52,349 nt of DNA from CAZFLM01 sp964519955 (GCA_964519955.1 CAZFLM010000047.1:1-52349); one strand, 5' to 3'. Positions 23,900 through 32,974 are shown, counted from the stretch's first letter. Made by a program: numbers and translations. Notes: generated by a model not told the origin, from the letters alone.

Positions 23900-24745
23900 C
23901 TACTGCCAGTGCGCCGTCCACGTGTACGTGCCGTGCCGCCCGCGGCCGATTCGCCCCACCGACGGCAGCGGCATGTGGGCACCGGCAACCAGCCAGCCCG
24001 CGTCGGCAGCCTCGTCGAGCAGCTTCCTCCGCTGCGCGATCGCCGCGTCGGGGTCCAGGTCCGCCTCGAGGCACCAGTCAGGCCGCTCGAGGTGGATGGG
24101 GTGCGCCAGCCCATCGGCGGCGTAGAGAAGCGTGGCGTCGCCGGCCTCGATGCGGACCATGCAGTTCGCCGGCGTGTGCCCGGGCGCGGGGATAAGCCGG
24201 ATGCCGGGCAGCACCTCGTCGCCGGCGTTCGCAAGGTCCAGGCGGCTGCGCAGCGCCGACAGCTTCGCCTGAGCCTGGCGCCCGCGATCGCCTGCCTTCT
24301 CGATGGCCGCATCGGTCATCCAGAATTCGAACTCCTCGCGGACGAGGATGTAGCGAGCGTGCGGGAAGAGCGGCGAACCGTCCGCGGCCACCGCCCCGCC
24401 GACGTGGTCGGCGTGCCCGTGCGAGAAGACGACCGCGTCGACCTGTTCCGGCGCGACGAGGGCTGCGCGCAGGTTGTCCGCCAGCCTGCCCGTCGTGCCC
24501 GCTGGCGTGGCGCCGTAGCCGGCATCGACCAGCACAGTGCGGCCGCGCCCCCTCAAGAGTAGGGCGTTGAAGGGCGTGGGGATGCGGCACTCGTAGATGC
24601 CGAACCGCCTCAAGATGCCGCCGAGATCCTCATCCGGCGCGTTGCCGAAGAGGTTGCGCGCCGGCAGTGCAAGCACGCCATCCGAGACCACCAGGACATC
24701 CAGATCGCCCAGGCGGAAACCGTGGTAAGCAGTAGCCGACCCCAT
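23900..24745 (-). CDS. Metallo-beta-lactamase fold hydrolase
   Basis: A 281-residue protein with the HxHxDH motif (SHGHADHVGG, His109, His111, Asp113, His114). Further ligands are in VLVDAGYGA, LIPAPGHTPANCMV and LYAADGLAHP. The order and the C-terminal DAGWLVAGAHMPLPSVGRI are typical of lactonase-like quorum-quenching or glyoxalase-like members of the superfamily. The substrate cannot be assigned. It lies in a minus-strand run with the DUF169 gene downstream and the 189-residue unknown upstream. Confidence 0.9.
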   Translation of the reverse strand: MGSATAYHGFRLGDLDVLVVSDGVLALPARNLFGNAPDEDLGGILRRFGIYECRIPTPFNALLLRGRGRTVLVDAGYGATPAGTTGRLADNLRAALVAPEQVDAVVFSHGHADHVGGAVAADGSPLFPHARYILVREEFEFWMTDAAIEKAGDRGRQAQAKLSALRSRLDLANAGDEVLPGIRLIPAPGHTPANCMVRIEAGDATLLYAADGLAHPIHLERPDWCLEADLDPDAAIAQRRKLLDEAADAGWLVAGAHMPLPSVGRIGRGRHGTYTWTAHWQ

Positions 24746-24768
24746 ACGCCCCCTACCCTCCCGTACGC

Positions 24769-25338
24769 CTACTCGACAGCCGCCGCGAGGCCGTCACCTC
24801 GGGCAGCCGCCTCGTCCACCAACTCACGCAGCGCCTCCAGCACCGTGTCGTCTTCCGCCGACGGCGAGAAGAGGCGGAACAGCGACTGCAGCTTGCCCGG
24901 TTTCGCCTTGGGCTCCGCGCGCCGGCAGAACCTGCCGAGACGCGCCGCCAGGTCGCGGGTCTGATCCGGCGTCAGCAGACCGACGACGCCGTGGCGCGAC
25001 GCAAACCACGGCGCCACGTTCGACCCGCCCACGAGCAACTCCGTCAGCAGATCGGCGGCCTCCTCGCAGTCGCGGTTGCGCCGGATGTGGCGCAGCACTC
25101 CGAGCATCGTGCCGGGCACCGCCGCAGGCTCGCCACGCCCGCACAGCTCCGCCAGCAGCACGCTGCAGACTGTCTCCGGAGACAGGTCCTCCTCGATCGT
25201 CTCAAGGACCGTATCGGCGCCGACGATGCCCAGCGCCGTGAAGTCGCCGGTCCCGCACGCAGCCTGCAGCGTGGGGCCGATCGCCCGATAGCGGGTCCAG
25301 TCGAAGGCGAAGACCGTCCACGAAGAGGGCGTCGGCAT
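24769..25338 (-). CDS. Conserved-looking hypothetical protein
   Basis: A 189-residue protein. I start at ATG 25338, which lies directly after the stop of the alkyltransferase-like gene (25340); a longer frame would run through that gene and is unlikely. The sequence is helical and acidic (TVFAFDWTRYRAIGPTL, VGADTVLETIEEDLSPETVC, GTMLGVLRHIRRNRDCEEAA) with a basic patch (LGRFCRRAEPKAKPGKLQSL). No family recognised. Tight coupling to the upstream gene suggests one transcript. Confidence 0.7.
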   Translation of the reverse strand: MPTPSSWTVFAFDWTRYRAIGPTLQAACGTGDFTALGIVGADTVLETIEEDLSPETVCSVLLAELCGRGEPAAVPGTMLGVLRHIRRNRDCEEAADLLTELLVGGSNVAPWFASRHGVVGLLTPDQTRDLAARLGRFCRRAEPKAKPGKLQSLFRLFSPSAEDDTVLEALRELVDEAAARGDGLAAAVE

Positions 25339-25339
25339 G

Positions 25340-25693
25340 CTATTCGCCGAACAGCCCTTGCGGCCCGGGCACATCGACCCACTGGCAACGCGCCATATCG
25401 ATGCGGCCGCTCTGCAGGAACGCGACACCCTCCGCTTCCAGGCGGCTGCGCTGGAGCATCGCGCCGGTGGTCGTGCGCTTGCCGAGGGGCAGATGCCCGC
25501 CGGCCCCAACGACGCGGTGCCACGGCACATCCTCCGGGCACATGGACATGATGCCGCCCACCTGCCGGGCCGTCACGCGTACACCCTCCACGCAGCCCGC
25601 GATCTGGCCGTACGTGACGACCTTGCCCGGCGGGACGGTGCGCACGAACGCGTAGACGGCGGCAGCAGCCTCGGGGCGCTCCTCAGAAGACAT
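25340..25693 (-). CDS. Alkyltransferase-like protein (ATL), inactive MGMT homologue
   Basis: A 117-residue protein with the O6-alkylguanine-DNA alkyltransferase DNA-binding domain (VPPGKVVTYGQIAGCVEGVR; Arg43 in TARQVGG as the arginine finger). The active-site motif PCHRV is PWHRVV here (Trp58 in place of Cys), the hallmark of ATL proteins. These cannot transfer the alkyl group; they bind O6-alkylguanine, flip the base and recruit nucleotide excision repair. It overlaps the upstream dehydrogenase gene by 11 bases. Confidence 0.93.
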   Translation of the reverse strand: MSSEERPEAAAAVYAFVRTVPPGKVVTYGQIAGCVEGVRVTARQVGGIMSMCPEDVPWHRVVGAGGHLPLGKRTTTGAMLQRSRLEAEGVAFLQSGRIDMARCQWVDVPGPQGLFGE

Positions 25694-26708
25694 AGGCCTG
25701 CCCCGTGCGGGCCGCGGTGTAGCACCCCTCCATGAGTTGGGTTAGGTTCCAGCCATCCTGGATGTCGATGGTCATCGGCGTGCCATCCTTGATGGCATTG
25801 ACCCACTGCACCATCGGCATGGGCGGGCCGGCGGGCAGGTCCTTGGGAGCGATAGCGCCGCGGATGTCACCGGTCAGCTTCGTGCTCTCGAGCCACATGC
25901 TGGGTCCGGATCCCAGGCCGATGGAGAGATAGCCATGCGTGCCGTAGACCTCGAGCGGGTTGGGGCCGCACCGATGCACCCATGACACGTCCAGGATGCC
26001 CAGGGCCTTGTTCTTGAACTCGACCACGGCGACCATGTTGTCGTCGATCGGATAGTTGCCCGTGAAGTTGTTCATGCGGGCCACGACCGACGCCGGCTCG
26101 CCGAGGAACCAGCGCATCACGTCCACCCGATGGCAGCCGAGGTCGAAGAACGCGCCGCCGCCGGCCGCCTTCTCGTCGCCGAACCACGCGCTGCCGGAAT
26201 GGCCGTCGCCGGGGTTGAACCACTTGTCCAGGGCAGCCATGTGCGCGACGCGGGCGCGCATCTCGGTCACCTCGCCCAGCAAGCCATCGGCGATGATCTT
26301 CTTCGCGAGGATCAGCTCGGGGTTCACGCGCGAGGGCAGCGAGATCATGAACTTCACGCCGGCCTTCCTCACCGCCGCGGCAACGGCGTCGGCCTCAGCG
26401 ATCGTGATGGTCAGCGCCTTCTCGGTGAAGATGTGCTTGCCCGCCTCCGCCGCGGCGATCAGCACCTCGGTGTGCAGGTTGGTCGGCGCGTCGCACACCA
26501 CGCCCTGCACCTTGGGGTCCGCCAGCAGGGCGGCCAGCTTCGCGTAGAAGGGAACGCCGAGCTTGTCGGCCTCCGGCTTGCCGCGAGCAGGCTCCTCGTC
26601 CCAGACAGCGACCAACTCGGCGTTGGGGTTATCGATGACCTGGCGCACGTAGCCCTGCGCATGAACGTGGGCGAATGAGAGCTTGGCGATCCCGATCTTG
26701 TCGGACAC
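25683..26708 (-). CDS. Gfo/Idh/MocA family oxidoreductase
   Basis: A 341-residue protein with an N-terminal NAD(P)-binding domain (KIGIAKLSFAHVHAQGYV, AELVAVWDEE, VVCDAPTNLHTEV and the EKAL motif after GKHIFT, the family's EKP-like site). A C-terminal alpha/beta domain follows (GGGAFFDLGCHRVDVMRWFLG, with the conserved Asp/His pair). Members oxidise sugars or inositols. The Rossmann glycine motif is atypical (KLSFAHVHAQG instead of GxGxxG), seen in some subfamilies. Neighbouring glycosidase and xylose isomerase genes suggest sugar catabolism. Confidence 0.92.
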   Translation of the reverse strand: MSDKIGIAKLSFAHVHAQGYVRQVIDNPNAELVAVWDEEPARGKPEADKLGVPFYAKLAALLADPKVQGVVCDAPTNLHTEVLIAAAEAGKHIFTEKALTITIAEADAVAAAVRKAGVKFMISLPSRVNPELILAKKIIADGLLGEVTEMRARVAHMAALDKWFNPGDGHSGSAWFGDEKAAGGGAFFDLGCHRVDVMRWFLGEPASVVARMNNFTGNYPIDDNMVAVVEFKNKALGILDVSWVHRCGPNPLEVYGTHGYLSIGLGSGPSMWLESTKLTGDIRGAIAPKDLPAGPPMPMVQWVNAIKDGTPMTIDIQDGWNLTQLMEGCYTAARTGQAYVF

Positions 26709-26829
26709 GGTCGTGGCCTCCGAACACGGATTGGGCGGCGCCAGACAAAGGCGTACACCCAGCGGCTGTCTTCGCCGCGCGTGCGCGGGGCTCCTGCCGA
26801 GGCGTGCAAATGGGGGAGGATGCCGAGGT

Positions 26830-29043
26830 TCAGTCGATGCCGAGCTGGCGCGAACCGTGAGAGCGCGTGCCGACTGCGTGGCGTCCCGTCATCCGCACGC
26901 GCACCATGCGGGCGAGCGGACGATCCGGCCTGTCGACCACGTAGATGCCCCCGCGCTCCGTGTCGAACTCGAGCAGGCGGTCGGCCGAGCGAACCACGTC
27001 GGCGCGGCCGAGCGCAACGCGGGCGACGCCGGACCACGGGTTCACGAGGCGGCACCGCCTGCCCGTGTAGCTCTCGATCGCGGCCCAGGCCAGCTCGCGT
27101 CCGCCGTACTGGGCCATCACGTGGAAGCCGTCGTCCGTGCGCAGGCTGAAGACGCCCTCCCAGTCCCAGGGGAGCGCCGGGAACAGCCGCAGCACGCCGC
27201 CGTGGCCCTGCACGCACATCTCGTTCACGGTCATGGCCAGGATGGCAGCGGGCTCGAGGCTGATGGAGCGAGCACCGGTCGCCGATCCGCTGGGGTCGAG
27301 CGCGAAGAAGCCCTGCGGGTGTGCCTGGAACCGCTCGATCCAGTCGTCGATGAGGCCCTGGATCGTGTCGCGCAGCCCGAGGCGCGCCGCCACGATCGGC
27401 AGCACCGACCACCCTTCGAGGGTCCACTCGATGGACCGGCGCCTGAAGGCGTCGACCGCTGCCTCGTGGGCTGGCGAGCCCGCCAAGACGTCGCCAAACG
27501 GGAAGACTGGCGCGACGTCCGACTGCGGGGGCGCGATGCCCTCCTGCTCGAACGCCTCGTCATCGACCTCGATGGACGGGTAGTCGCGCGGCAGCGAGTT
27601 CAGCAGCTCGGCCCACTGCAGCGCCGCGTCGCGATCCGCCTCCAGGTCGGCCGACATCTCCAGGAGCGCGCGCAGGCCGAAGCGCAGCGGGGCGATCTCC
27701 TCGGGGTTGAGGCTGCCGCCGCGCTTGCGGATGCACGCCAGGTGGTGAGCCATGCATCCCCGCAGGAACGGGTACGCGTGCCGCGCTAGAAACTCCCGGT
27801 CGTCGCTGTAGCGCCAACGCCAGAAGAGGTGCACGGCGCACTCCAGCGACACCAGTGCCTCGGAACTCCCATCGTGTGCGTGCCGGGCATCGACGCCCTT
27901 GCGATCCATGACCTCCGGCACGCGGAGCCCCTCGGATCGCAGCTTGGTCCGGGTCTCCCGCTCCAGCGCAGGACGGATGCGGTGCAGATGCTCGGCGAAC
28001 GGCTCGGCCACCTCCAGGTGGTTCGCCGCGTACATCGGCCAGTAGAGCATCTGGGTGTTGCGCGTGCGGTAGACGCCAGTGCCAGGCCGATCGTCGCAGT
28101 CCGTGGCCCAGGCCGATCCATCCGGCGCGACGGGCACCTGACCACGGCCGCAGGAGGCCATCTGGTAGAGGTTGAGATACCAGAGGTTCTCCACGTACGA
28201 TGCCAGGCCGTCGGGCGAGCCGAGATGGAGGAACGACTTCTGCCAGTACGCGCGCCAGTGCATCCGATGCTCGGACATAAGCGTATCGAACCCGGAGCGC
28301 ATGGCGGAAGACAGGCGCGCCTTGGCGGCGCTGACAGGATCGGCGTCACGGTTGGTGACGGCCACGGCGACCAGCAGACCGAAGCCCATGCCGCGGGCCG
28401 ACTGCAGCTCGAAGCGCGGGGTAGCCGCGTTTGACCATCCGAGCGTGGGCGTGGCGCCGACCACCCGGCACACCAGCGCGCAGCGGCGATCCGGGAGCGC
28501 CTCCACGAGGCCGATGTGGTCGTTGATGGCGAAGGGGCGGGCGTTCCTGGGCGCGCGCACCTCCACGTAGCGGTGGCTGCTCTTGATGACGCTGTCGCTG
28601 TAGTGGACGCAGAGGACGCCGGCGCTGGCCGCGATCCAGGCCTGAACCTGGCAGTTCCCCTGCTCGGCCGAAGCCTCCAGGCTCACCGTGGCGGAGTAGA
28701 GGTTGAGCCGCTGCTCGAACTTCTCGGGCGACGCGAGGGGAGCGGGCGACGTGCGAATGGCGATGGCGCCGGCGCTCAACGCCTGCGACAACCGCGCGGG
28801 CGCTCCCTGCACGGTGACATCCTGCAGCAGGTCGGCCTTGTTCACCTGGATGCGCACCCCGTCGTCGGGGCACCAGACCATCCCGGTCAGGTCGCCGTCG
28901 CCGATGGGCATGGCCGCCACGCCGCGCCGCGGAGGCGCGTTGTAGACGACCTCGTGCTGGGCGAGATAGCCCGCGAAGTCGACGGCGACCGCCGATCCGG
29001 TGAAGGGGGCGGCTGCCACAGGTTTGGGCGCGGCTACTGCCAT
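26830..29043 (-). CDS. Glycoside hydrolase, GH95-like (alpha/alpha)6-barrel protein
   Basis: A 737-residue protein; I prefer ATG 29043 (MAVAAPKPVAAAP) over a TTG at 29088. The N-terminal beta-domain contains AAMPIGDGDLTGMVW, like the PIGNGRLGAMV of GH95-type enzymes. The middle is an all-helical barrel (SYVENLWYLNLYQMASCGRG, YWPMYAANHLEVAEPFAEHL, WRWRYSDDREFLARHAYPFL). The C-terminal beta-domain has GHGGVLRLFPALPWDWEG. GH95 members act on alpha-L-fucosides or galactosides; the substrate here is open. No clear export signal is visible. Confidence 0.75.
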   Translation of the reverse strand: MAVAAPKPVAAAPFTGSAVAVDFAGYLAQHEVVYNAPPRRGVAAMPIGDGDLTGMVWCPDDGVRIQVNKADLLQDVTVQGAPARLSQALSAGAIAIRTSPAPLASPEKFEQRLNLYSATVSLEASAEQGNCQVQAWIAASAGVLCVHYSDSVIKSSHRYVEVRAPRNARPFAINDHIGLVEALPDRRCALVCRVVGATPTLGWSNAATPRFELQSARGMGFGLLVAVAVTNRDADPVSAAKARLSSAMRSGFDTLMSEHRMHWRAYWQKSFLHLGSPDGLASYVENLWYLNLYQMASCGRGQVPVAPDGSAWATDCDDRPGTGVYRTRNTQMLYWPMYAANHLEVAEPFAEHLHRIRPALERETRTKLRSEGLRVPEVMDRKGVDARHAHDGSSEALVSLECAVHLFWRWRYSDDREFLARHAYPFLRGCMAHHLACIRKRGGSLNPEEIAPLRFGLRALLEMSADLEADRDAALQWAELLNSLPRDYPSIEVDDEAFEQEGIAPPQSDVAPVFPFGDVLAGSPAHEAAVDAFRRRSIEWTLEGWSVLPIVAARLGLRDTIQGLIDDWIERFQAHPQGFFALDPSGSATGARSISLEPAAILAMTVNEMCVQGHGGVLRLFPALPWDWEGVFSLRTDDGFHVMAQYGGRELAWAAIESYTGRRCRLVNPWSGVARVALGRADVVRSADRLLEFDTERGGIYVVDRPDRPLARMVRVRMTGRHAVGTRSHGSRQLGID

Positions 29044-29193
29044 GTGTAGGGTGGCTCCAAGGTGGCGAGCGTACAGGATCGCCTGCAAGAGACACCCGTA
29101 TTATCGGCGGGGAGGGCGGCCGTCAGCACGGCACATCTGGGAGACCGTCGAGGGACATGCGGGAGAGCAGGCGCGGTTCGGCAAGACGGAGGG

Positions 29194-29274
29194 CTAGCAC
29201 GGATCATGTACGAGCGCTGTGGTGGGATGGGCCTCCGTGCCCGTCCAGTGCCGCTCACGAATAGGTCAGGCTAG
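29194..29274 (+). repeat. 81-bp CTAG-ended element (copy 2)
   Basis: The same length and core as the copy at 15592 (GTGGTGGGATGGGCCTCCGT), with about ten base differences by eye. The left terminal repeat is decayed (CTAGCACG), the right one intact (CAGGCTAG). The stop codon of the minus-strand sigma factor gene (29271-29273) lies inside the right end. Confidence 0.85.
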
Positions 29275-30071
29275 TGGAAGAGCGCGTTCTCGCGCTGCAG
29301 GTAGCCGCGAAGCCGCACGACCGCCTGCGTATGCAACTGGTACACGCGCGATTCGGAGATGGTGAGGATCTTGCCGATCTCCTTGAACGTCAGGCCATCG
29401 TAGTAGTACAGCGAGATGACCAGGCGCTCGCGCTCAGGCAGCCGGTCGATGGCGACCGCCAGCGAGCGCCGGCGCTCGCGCAGCTCCAGCTCGGAGACCG
29501 GGCCGGCCCCCTCGTCCCGTATGACGTCGGCCAGGTGCAGCTTCTCGCTGCCCTCGCCGCCAACGAGGATATCGTCGAGCGACAGGAGGGTGGTGCGGCC
29601 GGTGTCGACGAGCATCTTGTGGAACTCCTCGATGCTCACCTTCAGCCGGCGCGCGACCTCGTGCTCCGTGGGAGGGCGCCCGAGAGCGGTTTCGAGGTCG
29701 ATGTACGTCTTCTCGAGGAGCTTGACGCGCTCGCGCACGGATCGCGGAACCCAGTCCTCCTCGCGCAGCATCTCGAGGATGGCCCCGCGGATCAGCGCGA
29801 TGGCGTACGTCTCGAACTTGACCTGGCGCGTGACGTCGAACTGGTCGACCGCCTTGATCAGCCCCATGACGCCCGCGCTCACCAGGTCCTCGCGCTCCAG
29901 ACTCGGCGGCAGGTTGGAAACCACGCGGCCGGCCGTGATCTTGACGAGGTAGGCGAACTGGTTGATGATGGCGCTGCGTGCCGTCGGGTCGCCGTGCTCC
30001 TTGTACCGCCGCCAAGCCTCGGGGAGATCGAGGCCGCCTGGATTGGAGGAACCGCTGCCTGAGTTGTTCAT
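29271..30071 (-). CDS. FliA/WhiG-type RNA polymerase sigma factor (sigma-28 family)
   Basis: A 266-residue protein with region 2 (REDLVSAGVMGLIKAVDQFD, FETYAIALIRGAILEMLREE), region 3 (LEKTYIDLETALGRPPTEHE) and region 4 (RLPERERLVISLYYYDGLTF, then SESRVYQLHTQAVVRLR). This is the arrangement of FliA/WhiG sigma-28 factors for flagellar or developmental genes. No FlgM is visible. A small membrane-protein gene lies upstream and a FlhG-like gene about 2.2 kb upstream on the same strand. Its stop codon lies in the 81-bp element. Confidence 0.93.
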   Translation of the reverse strand: MNNSGSGSSNPGGLDLPEAWRRYKEHGDPTARSAIINQFAYLVKITAGRVVSNLPPSLEREDLVSAGVMGLIKAVDQFDVTRQVKFETYAIALIRGAILEMLREEDWVPRSVRERVKLLEKTYIDLETALGRPPTEHEVARRLKVSIEEFHKMLVDTGRTTLLSLDDILVGGEGSEKLHLADVIRDEGAGPVSELELRERRRSLAVAIDRLPERERLVISLYYYDGLTFKEIGKILTISESRVYQLHTQAVVRLRGYLQRENALFH

Positions 30072-30222
30072 AGTTCAGAAGCGCCCGGTCGATACAGTCT
30101 GGATGATGGGCCGCGCACGGCGTGCGGCCTACCGGCGACGTGCAGAGGCGGCGATGGGCCGCCGGCGTCGCGCGTGCAGCGATCCCGGCCACCAGGGCAG
30201 CGGGATGGGAGAACTCGGTTTT

Positions 30223-30522
30223 CTAGCCAGGGCCTTTGCGGCGCTCGTCCGCCTCGGCGGCCTCGATCCACTCCTCGACGGAAGCGCCGGCTTCGGCGCC
30301 AGACTCCCCATCGGGAGCCGCCTCGCCTGCGTCGGGCACGTCCTCCGCGGAGGCCAGAATGTAGCGAATCACGATACCGAAGGCGGCGAAGAGCGCGAAC
30401 GCTGCCACCGCACGAAACACACACGTCAGCGGCGGCACGCGCGCCATGAGACTGACGCAGGCCGCAACCAACGCGGCGGTTGCCCCCAGCACGGCCGGCA
30501 ACCGTGGAGCGTACTCATCCAT
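30223..30522 (-). CDS. Small two-pass membrane protein
   Basis: A 99-residue protein with two hydrophobic segments (about residues 8-27 and 36-56) joined by a short basic loop (MARVPPLTCVF). The C-terminal tail is strongly acidic (SAEDVPDAGEAAPDGE). No family recognised. It lies between glgA and the FliA/WhiG-type sigma on the same strand, 151 bases before the sigma start. It could be a partner or regulator of the sigma, but nothing in the sequence shows this. Confidence 0.65.
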   Translation of the reverse strand: MDEYAPRLPAVLGATAALVAACVSLMARVPPLTCVFRAVAAFALFAAFGIVIRYILASAEDVPDAGEAAPDGESGAEAGASVEEWIEAAEADERRKGPG

Positions 30523-30610
30523 CGTTCCCAGAACCCACGCGCCCTAGCCGCATGCCACGCGGCATCAGACGCACCGCCCGCACCAGTAGAGGGATAGTAC
30601 GACGCCCGAT

Positions 30611-30643
30611 GGGGGAACACCTGCAATATGCCGGTGTCCCCCC
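30611..30643 (-). other. Hairpin between glgA and the small membrane-protein gene
   Basis: An 11-bp stem with one mismatch (GGGGGAACACC with GGTGTCCCCCC) and an 11-base loop lies in the 182-base gap after the glgA stop. A second short palindrome (GGCCGAAATCGGCC) sits just after the glgA stop near 30683. Either could end glgA transcription. Confidence 0.4.
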
Positions 30644-30704
30644 TCACGGTTGGCCCTACTATCGTACCACGACCGAGGCCGATTTCGGCCACGGCCCATC
30701 GCCG

Positions 30705-32198
30705 TCAGGCGGCCGAGGCGATCCTCAGCCCCGCCTGCGCCTGCTTGAACAGCTCGACGTACTTCTTGGCGGAAGCGTCCCACGAGTAGTCGCTGCTCAG
30801 GGCGACCTTCGTCAGCTCAGCCCACTTCGCCTTGTCCTTGAACGCCTTGACAGCCCTCTCGACCGTGGCATAGAGCACCTCGGAGCTGTACTCCGAGAAC
30901 GAGAAGCCGTTGCCGCTCCCGGTCGCCGGGTCGTAGTCGAAGATGGTGTCGGCGAGGCCGCCCGTCGCGCGCACGATCGGCACCGTGCCATAGCGGAGGC
31001 TCATCAACTGGCCAAGCCCGCACGGCTCGAACCGCGACGGCATCAGGAACATATCGGAGCCCGCGTAGACCTTCTGCGCCAGGATGGCGTCGAAGCCGAT
31101 GTGGGCCTTCATCTTGGTCGGATAGCGCTCCTGCAGCTCGCGGAAGAAGGCCTCGTAGTACGTATCGCCGGTGCCCAGCAGCACGAACTGGATGGGGAGC
31201 TGCATCATCTGGTCGGCGGCGCCGCGGATGATGTCGAAGCCCTTCTGGTCGGCGAGGCGGGAGATGAGCCCGATGACCGGCACCTTCGAGTCCGTCGGGA
31301 GCCCGCTCAGCGTCTGCAGGTCCTTCTTGCAGGCCGCCTTCCCCTTCAGATCGTCCGCGCTGAACTTCGCGGCGATCCGAGGATCGGCTGCCGGGTTGTA
31401 CTCCTCGAAGTCGATGCCGTTCACGATGCCGGTGAGCCTGCCCTCGGCCGATAGATAACGCAACAGCCCCTCGAGGCGGCAGCCGAACTCGGGCGTCTGG
31501 ATCTCCTCGGCATAGGTGCGGCTGACCGTGTTCACGAAGTCGGCGAACGTGAGGCCGCCCTTCATGAAGCTCATGCGGCCGTAGAACTCCAGCTTGTCGT
31601 ACGTAAAGAGGTAGTCGGGCAGCCCGGCGTAGTGCATCATGTCGAATCCGAACTCGCCCTGGTATGCCAGGTTGTGGATGGTGAACACGATGGCCGCGTT
31701 CGCCCAGGTCGGGTTCTCCTGGAAGAACGTCCGCAGGTAGACGGGCACCAGGCCGGTGTGCCAGTCGTTGCAGTGGACGATGTCGGGCGTCCAGGCCGGC
31801 TTTAGGCGCGGCACGAACTCGGTCACAGCGCGGTCGAAGAACACGTACGGCTCAGGAGAGAGGCTGTAGACCTTCTTGCTCTCCGTCGCGTCCACGAAGT
31901 AGCGATCGCTGCCGATCAGGTAGACGGGCACATCGCCGCCGATGGTCGTCTTGCGCACGTGAGCCATCTCGGTGTAGCCGTCATGGATGTGCACCGGGAA
32001 CGGCGCGAGGACGTCGGTGACGCCATACGCCGGGTTGGTCTCGATCATGCGGTAGCAGGGCATGGCGACGCGAACGTCGTGCCCCATCGCCTTCAGGGCC
32101 TTCGGCAGTGCGCCCGCCACGTCGGCCAGCCCGCCGACCTTCGCGAAGGGAGCGACCTCCGCCGCGACGAGCAGGATCTTCAGCTTGCGTGATGCCAT
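30705..32198 (-). CDS. glgA: Glycogen synthase (ADP-glucose type)
   Basis: A 497-residue GT5-family protein from ATG 32198 (AAGGAG 6 bases upstream). It opens KILLVAAEVAPFAKVGGLAD with the ADP-glucose-binding KVGG motif (Lys20). HCNDWHTGLVPVYLR, FTIHNLAYQGEFG, IVNGIDFEEYNP and the C-terminal SRFEPCGLGQLMSLRYGTVP with the retaining-transferase Glu motif are all present. It extends alpha-1,4-glucan chains from ADP-glucose. It starts 61 bases downstream of the FlhG-like gene and probably shares its transcript. Confidence 0.96.
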   Translation of the reverse strand: MASRKLKILLVAAEVAPFAKVGGLADVAGALPKALKAMGHDVRVAMPCYRMIETNPAYGVTDVLAPFPVHIHDGYTEMAHVRKTTIGGDVPVYLIGSDRYFVDATESKKVYSLSPEPYVFFDRAVTEFVPRLKPAWTPDIVHCNDWHTGLVPVYLRTFFQENPTWANAAIVFTIHNLAYQGEFGFDMMHYAGLPDYLFTYDKLEFYGRMSFMKGGLTFADFVNTVSRTYAEEIQTPEFGCRLEGLLRYLSAEGRLTGIVNGIDFEEYNPAADPRIAAKFSADDLKGKAACKKDLQTLSGLPTDSKVPVIGLISRLADQKGFDIIRGAADQMMQLPIQFVLLGTGDTYYEAFFRELQERYPTKMKAHIGFDAILAQKVYAGSDMFLMPSRFEPCGLGQLMSLRYGTVPIVRATGGLADTIFDYDPATGSGNGFSFSEYSSEVLYATVERAVKAFKDKAKWAELTKVALSSDYSWDASAKKYVELFKQAQAGLRIASAA

Positions 32199-32259
32199 CC
32201 GTATCTCCTTGGACCGCGTCGCTCGCTTCCGGATGGTCGCGACCCGACGGCGTTCACGT

Positions 32260-32922
32260 TCATGGTAGGTTCTTGACGACCGGCGCCTGTGCGGACGCAA
32301 CGGCCAGCTCCGAAGCGGCGCTGCGCGCCCGGGCGGAGAGCCCGCTCAAGCCCCCGCCGCCGAGCGACTCATGCCGGCGGGGAGCCACCGCGGCCACTCC
32401 GCCGTACGGTGATGAGGAAGATCGCGTTTCGGTCTCCACGAGGTCGAGGACCTGGTCGGCCGACGCGGCCAGGAGTGTGCCGGCCGCTCCGTGCGGCGCG
32501 GCGACGAGCGCCACAGCCACCAACTCGTCCAGATCGGCGAGCAGCGCAGCAGCCAGACCGCCGTCGAAGAGCATGTCGAGCGCCGGAGACAGCACGAGCG
32601 GCGCCGCCTGGATGCGCGCGGCGATGATGTCGCGACGCCGGGGCGCTGCGGCGAGGCGGTCGGGATCGAGGCAGTGCGCCGCCGCCGGCCCGACGACTCC
32701 GCTCGCGGACACCGCGTTCAGGACAGCCACCTTGCGGCCCGCGCGGTGCAGCCCCTCGGCCAGCGCGAAAGCCGAGCCGAGCGCCACGCCCGCCCGCGGA
32801 CCGATGACGGCCACGGTGACGGCGGGGCGCCGGCGCTCGACCACGACTGCGGCGTCGTCGGCCAGGCGCGGCTGGGCCCGCTGCGCGAGCAGCCGAAGGC
32901 CCTCTGCTTGATCGGCGTACAT
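32260..32922 (-). CDS. FlhG/MinD-like protein with degenerate nucleotide-binding loop
   Basis: A 220-residue protein. It begins MYADQAEGLRLLAQ, matching the DQAxxLR motif with which FlhG (YlxH) activates the GTPase FlhF. TVAVIGPRAGVALGSAFALA (residues 36-55) sits where FlhG/MinD have GGKGGVGKT, but the Walker lysines are gone. AEGLHRAGRKVAVLNAVSAS then follows the fold. The C-terminal half is Ala-rich and diverged, and its last ~40 residues are probably unstructured. It may be a non-ATPase descendant of FlhG; with the FliA-type sigma downstream it could be a trace of a flagellar gene cluster. Homology is by eye. Confidence 0.6.
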   Translation of the reverse strand: MYADQAEGLRLLAQRAQPRLADDAAVVVERRRPAVTVAVIGPRAGVALGSAFALAEGLHRAGRKVAVLNAVSASGVVGPAAAHCLDPDRLAAAPRRRDIIAARIQAAPLVLSPALDMLFDGGLAAALLADLDELVAVALVAAPHGAAGTLLAASADQVLDLVETETRSSSSPYGGVAAVAPRRHESLGGGGLSGLSARARSAASELAVASAQAPVVKNLP

Positions 32923-32974
32923 GGTGCGTTACTCCGCCGGGCGCCTGCAAACGGTCCGCCCTGGCAACACAGAC

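Noticed and set aside
25339..25530. Long N-terminal form of the 189-residue hypothetical protein
   Set aside because: It would overlap the well-supported alkyltransferase-like gene over most of its length; the ATG at 25338 directly after that gene's stop is the natural start.
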